From contig JAMCXO010000025.1 in NCBI GenBank assembly GCA_023473545.1, positions 1 through 9,367 of the forward strand: a stretch of 9,367 nt of DNA, in the 5' to 3' direction. Shown piece after piece: positions 5,387 through 9,367 of this stretch. A program made the position numbers and the translations under genes. The DNA is from JAMCTM01 sp023473545. Lineage in GTDB: Bacteria; Patescibacteriota; Microgenomatia; Levybacterales; UBA12049. How positions within the stretch are numbered: the first letter of the stretch is position 1; every line of letters starts with the position of its first letter. Under the pieces are notes generated by a model. That model saw nothing but the letters and a program-made list of their open reading frames with translations, was not told the DNA's origin and searched no databases.

Positions 5387-6010
5387 ATGCTTGGCCATTT
5401 AACACAAAGTATTATACATCTTATTCAAACCACAGGCTACTTAGGAATTTTTATCTTAATGACCCTTGAGTCTGCTTTAATTCCAATTCCCTCAGAGGTT
5501 ACCATGTCTTTCTCAGGATTTCTGGCCGGGCGGGGAAATCTGTCGTTTGCGGGGGCTGTTTTGGCGGGAACGCTTGGAAATCTTCTCGGTTCGCTTATAG
5601 CCTATGGCATCGGGTACTTTTTGGAAGAAAAATTCATCCTCGCCTTTATAGAAAGACACGGAAAAGTTCTTCTTTTCTCAAAACACGACTACGAAAGATC
5701 CGTTAACTGGCTAAAAAAATACGGAGAAAGGGTGGTGTTTTTCTCAAGGCTTCTGCCCGGAATCAGGACTTTTATTTCCCTGCCGGCAGGTCTTTCGGAA
5801 ATGAATCTTAAAAAGTTTTGTCTCTATACCTTTTTGGGGTCTTTAGTCTGGTCGTTTCTTTTGGCCTATACCGGATATTACCTTGGCGTAAAGTGGAACA
5901 CGATAGATATCTACTTTAAAAAATTTGAAATATTGATAGGAGCAGCCCTGGTTTTTATTTTCCTGTTTTATCTAAATCGTAAACTAAAGATACTGAAATT
6001 TTCTCACTAA
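5387..6010 (+). CDS. DedA-family (SNARE-associated/VTT domain) membrane protein
   Basis: 207-residue integral inner-membrane protein of the DedA superfamily. Members are linked to membrane-potential maintenance, and some flip undecaprenyl phosphate or phosphatidylethanolamine; the substrate here is unknown. Visible signatures are GYLGIFILMTLESALIPIPS (17-36) followed by E37, the re-entrant-type segment GTLGNLLGSLIAYGIGYFLE (61-80), FFSRLLPGIRTFISLPAG (118-135), and hydrophobic spans near 145-168 and 180-198. Many DedA proteins have GD and GR where this one has GN (64-65) and GY (76-77). I chose ATG 5387 over an upstream TTG at 5354, because the latter would extend into rsmI with non-family residues while 5387 gives the normal N-terminal helix and fits the promoter. 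Its 3' end overlaps lexA by 27 bp, tail to tail. Confidence 0.9.
   Translation: MLGHLTQSIIHLIQTTGYLGIFILMTLESALIPIPSEVTMSFSGFLAGRGNLSFAGAVLAGTLGNLLGSLIAYGIGYFLEEKFILAFIERHGKVLLFSKHDYERSVNWLKKYGERVVFFSRLLPGIRTFISLPAGLSEMNLKKFCLYTFLGSLVWSFLLAYTGYYLGVKWNTIDIYFKKFEILIGAALVFIFLFYLNRKLKILKFSH
5411..5416 (-). promoter_or_regulatory. -10 box for rsmI inside the dedA-like coding region
   Basis: On the minus strand 5416-5411 reads TATAAT, the full consensus, predicting a start near 5404 and a leader of about 20 nt for rsmI. The -35 at 17 bp (TAGCCT, 5439-5434) is weak. The site lies within the first codons of the divergent gene. Confidence 0.45.
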
Positions 6011-6622
6011 CCCTACCACCTTGCCCTGAATTGTAATCTCCTTAGGGTAAATCGGATCCATATTCTTGTTGGCGGGCATTAAAACAATCTTACCGGCGTC
6101 GTCCTTATAAAACTTTTTAAGGGTAGCCAGCATATCGTCAACAATGGCTACCACAAGATCTCCGTTTGAGGCATCGCTGACCTTCTCAATTACCACATAG
6201 TCTCCGTCCAGTATGCCGTCCTCTATCATAGATTCTCCTTTGACCTGAAGAACATAGGCGGTTTTTTTGCCGGAGATCATCGAGGCTGAAACCTGAAAAC
6301 TTGCGTTCGGATCACTATGAGGTTCTAATGGCTTGCCTGCCGCGATATAGCCCATCAAAGGAAGATCCAGTGAAGGATTGCTGCCAAACATGGCAGAGGT
6401 AATTTTATCGTTTAGAATCTTTAGAACCCTGGTATTTCCGTCCACCTTCTGGATGTAGCCTTTTTCCACCAAAGAAGCGATTAGGGAATGAATAGTCGAA
6501 GGCGCCCGGTGTCCGGTTGCATCGGCTATCTCGGCAAGTGTCGGCGAATAACCGTACTGCTTTTGAAATTGAGCGATGTATTGCAGAATTTCTCTTTCCC
6601 GTCTGTATAAAACGCCTGCCAT
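5984..6622 (-). CDS. lexA: LexA repressor (SOS regulator, self-cleaving)
   Basis: 212-residue SOS repressor. An N-terminal winged helix (about 1-68; TLAEIADATG 28-37, STIHSLIASLVEKGYI 42-57) binds operators, and a C-terminal S24 peptidase-like domain cleaves itself when activated by RecA-ssDNA. The cleavage site is Ala95-Gly96 in GYIAAGKPLEPH, the nucleophile Ser131 in KGESMIEDGILDGDYV, and the general-base Lys169 in ATLKKFYK; all required residues are present, so it should be functional. I chose ATG 6622-6620, which gives the family-typical N-terminus, has AAAGG 10 nt upstream and sits below a good promoter. An in-frame TTG at 6682 would start within the -35 box. It diverges from uvrB, a classical SOS gene, across a dyad-rich spacer. 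Confidence 0.95.
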   Translation of the reverse strand: MAGVLYRREREILQYIAQFQKQYGYSPTLAEIADATGHRAPSTIHSLIASLVEKGYIQKVDGNTRVLKILNDKITSAMFGSNPSLDLPLMGYIAAGKPLEPHSDPNASFQVSASMISGKKTAYVLQVKGESMIEDGILDGDYVVIEKVSDASNGDLVVAIVDDMLATLKKFYKDDAGKIVLMPANKNMDPIYPKEITIQGKVVGLVRKFQYL

Positions 6623-6632
6623 AGTATTTAAA

Positions 6633-6637
6633 CCTTT
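6633..6637 (-). promoter_or_regulatory. Ribosome binding site supporting the lexA start
   Basis: AAAGG on the minus strand at 6637-6633, 10 nt before ATG 6622. It is one of the few Shine-Dalgarno-like sites in the window and supports this start over the upstream TTG at 6682. Confidence 0.45.
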
Positions 6638-6652
6638 ATTTACTCTTACTAT

Positions 6653-6682
6653 TTTATACGAAAATTTCGACAATTTTGTCAA
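6653..6682 (-). promoter_or_regulatory. lexA promoter
   Basis: On the minus strand TTGACA (6682-6677), an 18-bp spacer and TATAAA (6658-6653). Predicted start is near 6646, giving a leader of about 24 nt that includes the AAAGG site. Two palindromes fill the spacer. Confidence 0.6.
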
Positions 6683-6692
6683 TAGGACAAAA
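6659..6692. promoter_or_regulatory. Dyad cluster between lexA and uvrB, candidate SOS operator
   Basis: Three adjoining inverted repeats: CGAAA-A-TTTCG (6659-6669), GACAA-TT-TTGTC (6669-6680), and TTTTGTC-AATAG-GACAAAA (6674-6692). They fill the spacer and -35 of the lexA promoter and reach to just upstream of a TATAAA on the uvrB side (6696-6701). LexA normally represses its own gene and uvrB, so this is the expected operator position. The motif is not the E. coli CTGT-N8-ACAG or the Bacillus CGAAC-N4-GTTCG box, so identity is inferred. Confidence 0.45.
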
Positions 6693-6723
6693 AGGTATAA
6701 AATAGATCAGTTTTATATTTATG

Positions 6724-6732
6724 TGGTAAAAT
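6724..6732 (+). promoter_or_regulatory. Extended -10 promoter of uvrB, probably leaderless
   Basis: TGG followed by TAAAAT (6727-6732), the extended -10 form, without a recognisable -35. The predicted start is 6739, the A of the uvrB ATG, and there is no Shine-Dalgarno. A second possible -10, TATAAA at 6696-6701, next to the dyad cluster, would give a leader of about 31 nt. Confidence 0.45.
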
Positions 6733-6738
6733 ACGAGC

Positions 6739-8730
6739 ATGAACTTTAAACTTAAGGCAGGTTTTAAGCCAACCGGAGACCAGCCCCGGGCCATAGAAAC
6801 TATCATCAATAATCTAAACAAAAAAAATAAATTCCAAACGCTTCTGGGCGTAACCGGCAGCGGCAAAACCTTTACCATGGCAAATGTCATTGCCAGGCAT
6901 AATCGGCCTTCCCTGATTATTTCCCACAATAAGACCCTGGCGGCCCAGCTTTACCAGGAATTCAGGGATTTTTTTCCAGCTAACGCTGTTTCCTATTTTG
7001 TTTCCTATTACGACTATTACCAACCCGAGGCCTATATTCCCCAAACCGATACCTATATCGAAAAAGAGGCCGAAATAAATGAAGAAATCGACAAGCTCCG
7101 GCTTCTTGCCACCACTAATCTTCTAAATCGCAAAGACGTTATCATTGTCGCCTCTGTTTCCTGTATCTATAGCTTGGGTTCGCCCAGGCAATACGCTCGG
7201 TTCATTTTAGAGTTAAAAGCCAATAAGATAATTCAGACAAAAAGTATTTTAGAGAAACTGACGGATCTCCAGTATCAAAGAGACGAATATTCGTTTAAAA
7301 GAGGCACATTCAGGGTGAGAGGAGAATCCATTGATCTTTTCGAGGCTTATTCGGACACGGGGCTTCATATAGAAATTGAAAACGGCAGAATAGATAAACT
7401 TTACATCTTTGATCCTCTTACCGGTAATCTAATTAAAACCATTAAAGAAACTGTTGTTTATCCGGCCAAGCATTACATGACCGATCCAAACGTTTACCAA
7501 AAGGTTTTTCCTCAAATTCGTGAGGAATTGAGAGAACAAACGGCAAAACTTAAAGAAAGAAATAAGCCTCTTGAGGCAAACCGCTTAAAGCAAAGGGTAA
7601 ATTTTGATTTGGAAATGATTCAGAAATTAGGCTATGTCAACGGCATCGAAAACTATTCCCGCTATTTTGACAACCGCGAAATCGGGGAGCCGCCGTTTTC
7701 TCTTTTGGACTATTTTGAACAGGCGGCAAAGGATTGGCTTCTTTTTATAGATGAATCCCACATAACAATGCCTCAAATAAGGGGCATGTATAACGGGGAT
7801 CGGGCGCGCAAGGAAACACTAATAGATTTTGGCTTCCGTCTTCCATCCGCCTTGGATAACAGGCCTTTAAGATTTGATGAATTTATGAGAAAGATCCCCC
7901 AGGCAATTTTTGTTTCTGCAACCCCTAATGATTATGAACTTTCTCTTTCCAAACAAAGCGGATCCAACCCGGCAGAACAGCTGATAAGGCCAACCGGACT
8001 GGTGGATCCCGTTATCGTTGTCAAAAAAACAAAAAATCAGATAGAGGATTTAATCGCGGAGATAAAAAAAAGGGCTCATAAAAATCAGCGGGTGCTTGTT
8101 ACCACTTTGACCAAAAGAATGGCAGAGGATTTATCCGGCTTTCTTCAGGAAAAAGGGATAAAAGTATCCTACCTTCACTCAGATATCACTACGCTTGAGA
8201 GACAGGATATTTTAGATAATCTTAGAAAAGGAGATTTTGATGTGATTGTTGGAATAAATCTCTTAAGAGAGGGCCTGGATCTGCCGGAGGTTTCCCTGGT
8301 GGCAATTCTTGATGCTGATAAAGAGGGTTTTCTGCGCAGCAAAACCTCCCTTATCCAAACCATGGGCAGGGCGGCGCGCAACGCCCAGGCAAAGGTCATT
8401 CTTTATGCGGACTGCCAAACAAATTCCATGCAAGAGGCAATAAAAGAGGTTAGAAGACGCCGGAGAATCCAGCTTGAATACAACAAAAAACACCATATAA
8501 AGCCTAAGAGTATCGAAAAAAAGATCCGCGCCAGACTGATTGAGGAAGAAGAAAAAAAAGAATCCTTGGACTTCATGTTAAATCTGGAAAACAAGGATGT
8601 TTTACTGCCGGATGAAAAAGAATTACTAATAAAGAGGCTGCGTGCCGAAATGAAACAGGCGGCAGGGGAGTTGGATTTCGAAACAGCAGCCCTATTGCGG
8701 GATAAAATAAAAATAATTAAAACCCGCTGA
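6739..8730 (+). CDS. uvrB: UvrABC excinuclease subunit B
   Basis: 663-residue DNA-damage verification helicase-like ATPase of nucleotide excision repair. It is loaded by UvrA and then recruits UvrC to incise. Walker A is GVTGSGKT (37-44). The damage-probing beta-hairpin follows around YYDYYQPEAYIPQTDTYIEK (90-109). Walker B appears as DESH (336-339), and the SAT helicase motif III-type triad as VSATP (390-394). RPTGLVDP (415-422) and the C-terminal helicase motifs with REGLDLPEVS and QTMGRAARN complete the core. A UVR domain (about 625-660, LRAEMKQAAGELDFETAALL) for UvrC binding closes the protein, so length and architecture are normal. The start gives the canonical N-terminus with GFKPTGDQP at 8-16. 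uvrB shares its upstream region with divergent lexA, which fits SOS control. The TGA stop overlaps the end of yraN by 14 bp. Confidence 0.98.
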   Translation: MNFKLKAGFKPTGDQPRAIETIINNLNKKNKFQTLLGVTGSGKTFTMANVIARHNRPSLIISHNKTLAAQLYQEFRDFFPANAVSYFVSYYDYYQPEAYIPQTDTYIEKEAEINEEIDKLRLLATTNLLNRKDVIIVASVSCIYSLGSPRQYARFILELKANKIIQTKSILEKLTDLQYQRDEYSFKRGTFRVRGESIDLFEAYSDTGLHIEIENGRIDKLYIFDPLTGNLIKTIKETVVYPAKHYMTDPNVYQKVFPQIREELREQTAKLKERNKPLEANRLKQRVNFDLEMIQKLGYVNGIENYSRYFDNREIGEPPFSLLDYFEQAAKDWLLFIDESHITMPQIRGMYNGDRARKETLIDFGFRLPSALDNRPLRFDEFMRKIPQAIFVSATPNDYELSLSKQSGSNPAEQLIRPTGLVDPVIVVKKTKNQIEDLIAEIKKRAHKNQRVLVTTLTKRMAEDLSGFLQEKGIKVSYLHSDITTLERQDILDNLRKGDFDVIVGINLLREGLDLPEVSLVAILDADKEGFLRSKTSLIQTMGRAARNAQAKVILYADCQTNSMQEAIKEVRRRRRIQLEYNKKHHIKPKSIEKKIRARLIEEEEKKESLDFMLNLENKDVLLPDEKELLIKRLRAEMKQAAGELDFETAALLRDKIKIIKTR

Positions 8731-9082
8731 TGTTTTTGATTAACCTTATATTCTCAACCCCGCCAAAATCGTCAAGTCTTATCCCTACAGCGTCAATTCT
8801 CATGCTTTGCGGAAGATTCTTGTGAGAAATTGTATAATAATGCGCGGTTTTAATGACAGATTCCATTTTCCGGTGGGTGATTCCTTCGAAAGGGTTTCCA
8901 AATTGAGAAGGTCTTCTTGTTTTTACCTCAATAAAAACCAGGGTGTCCGCGTCTAGGGCAATGATATCAATTTCTCCATACCGCTTTGAAAAGTTTCTGT
9001 CTAAAATCTTGTAACCCTGGGATTTTAAAAACTTTACCGCCAGTTCCTCGCCTGATGAACCGGTTTGGGAAGAAACTTTCAT
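8717..9082 (-). CDS. yraN: YraN/UPF0102 family protein, predicted nuclease fold
   Basis: 121 residues, the normal length for UPF0102. The family has a restriction-endonuclease-like (PD-(D/E)XK) fold; its cellular role is not well established. Visible signatures are GSSGEELAVKFLKSQGYKIL (8-27), NFSKRYGEIDIIALD (30-44) and LVFIEVKTR (48-56). E37, D39, E52 and K54 form the likely metal-binding and catalytic set, so the site looks intact. ATG 9082-9080 lies 11 nt after the rplS stop on the same strand, suggesting co-transcription. In many bacteria yraN also sits near rplS and rnhB. The 3' end overlaps uvrB tail to tail. Confidence 0.93.
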   Translation of the reverse strand: MKVSSQTGSSGEELAVKFLKSQGYKILDRNFSKRYGEIDIIALDADTLVFIEVKTRRPSQFGNPFEGITHRKMESVIKTAHYYTISHKNLPQSMRIDAVGIRLDDFGGVENIRLIKNISGF

Positions 9083-9093
9083 GAAAAGGGAAA

Positions 9094-9367
9094 TTAAACC
9101 TTTTTTCTAAGATAGTAAAGCTTTGCTCTTCGCACTCTTTTTTTGGAGTGTTCCTTTAGTTCTATTTTATCTATATTGGGAGAAAAAAGAGGATATATCC
9201 TTTCAACCGCAACATCGCCAACCACTTTTCTAACGGTAAAGCTTTTGTTTACGTTCCTTCCCTTCGTGCCCAAAACCACTCCTTCAAAAACCTGAATGCG
9301 GCTTTTTTCTTTACCCTTCTCCAGCTCTTTAATTTTTTGATGAACCCTTATCCGTTTAATACCGGCA
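9094..9367 (-). CDS. rplS: 50S ribosomal protein L19, 5' end beyond the window
   Basis: Large-subunit ribosomal protein at the 30S-50S interface. Ninety-one codons are visible; the frame stays open to the right edge, so the first part (roughly 20 residues by comparison with the family) is missing. Diagnostic stretches are IKRIRVHQKIKELEKGKEKS, RIQVFEGVVLGTKG, SFTVRKVVGDVAVERIYPLF and the C-terminal RRAKLYYLRKKV. The visible GTG at 9279 is an internal Val of FEGVV, not a start. The protein ends immediately after the LYYLR motif, without the tail seen in E. coli L19. It lies upstream of yraN on the same strand. Confidence 0.96.
   Translation of the reverse strand, partial: AGIKRIRVHQKIKELEKGKEKSRIQVFEGVVLGTKGRNVNKSFTVRKVVGDVAVERIYPLFSPNIDKIELKEHSKKRVRRAKLYYLRKKV

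Noticed and set aside
6623..6682. N-terminal extension of lexA from a TTG at 6682
   Set aside because: It would begin inside the lexA -35 box, adds residues not typical of LexA, and a better ATG with AAAGG upstream exists at 6622.
8728..8730. Alternative code with UGA read as glycine, as in some candidate phyla
   Set aside because: uvrB ends at TGA at the normal C-terminus after the UVR domain, and no gene needs an in-frame TGA, so the standard code is sufficient.
9094..9279. A separate 61-residue ORF starting at GTG 9279
   Set aside because: The GTG is an internal Val codon of L19; the frame continues with L19 sequence to the window edge.

Overview
The window looks like chromosomal DNA of a small-genome bacterium of the candidate phyla radiation (Patescibacteria; a Microgenomates-type lineage is my guess, not proven). 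The basis is tightly packed or overlapping genes, short versions of housekeeping proteins, very few Shine-Dalgarno sequences, several promoters whose predicted transcription start falls on or within a few bases of the start codon (leaderless mRNA), and a very divergent enolase. The genes read with the standard bacterial code.

Left part (1-2030): a visibly more AT-rich accessory block. A possible divergent gene runs off the left edge on the minus strand (63 to 1). A near-consensus sigma-70-type promoter (147-175), with a palindrome over its -35 box, drives an unrecognised gene that is split into two reading frames (239-853 and 880-1968). The frames meet at a run of seven A (832-838), which forms a perfect A_AAA_AAA slippery heptamer. 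Read through a -1 shift, they give one protein of about 576 residues, with a coiled-coil-like N-terminus followed by an apparent DNA-binding helical segment. A clear intrinsic terminator closes the block.

Middle part (2073-4652): a three-gene plus-strand operon of lower-glycolysis flavour. It holds a stripped-down PEP-synthase/PPDK ATP-grasp-like protein without the usual ATP-binding Lys and Arg, a divergent enolase with its metal ligands and catalytic residues kept, and a phosphoglycerate-mutase-family protein whose second active-site histidine is Ser. The first and third look altered at the active site, so the operon may not simply be textbook glycolysis.

Right part (4683-9367): housekeeping genes. 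rsmI (minus) and a dedA-family membrane protein gene (plus) have start codons only 2 bp apart. lexA (minus) and uvrB (plus) diverge from a shared region rich in dyad symmetry, a natural place for an SOS operator. yraN (minus) and the 3' part of rplS, ribosomal protein L19 (minus), form a co-directional pair at the right edge. Convergent neighbours overlap at their 3' ends (dedA/lexA by 27 bp, uvrB/yraN by 14 bp). No RNA genes, CRISPR arrays or insertion sequences were recognised.
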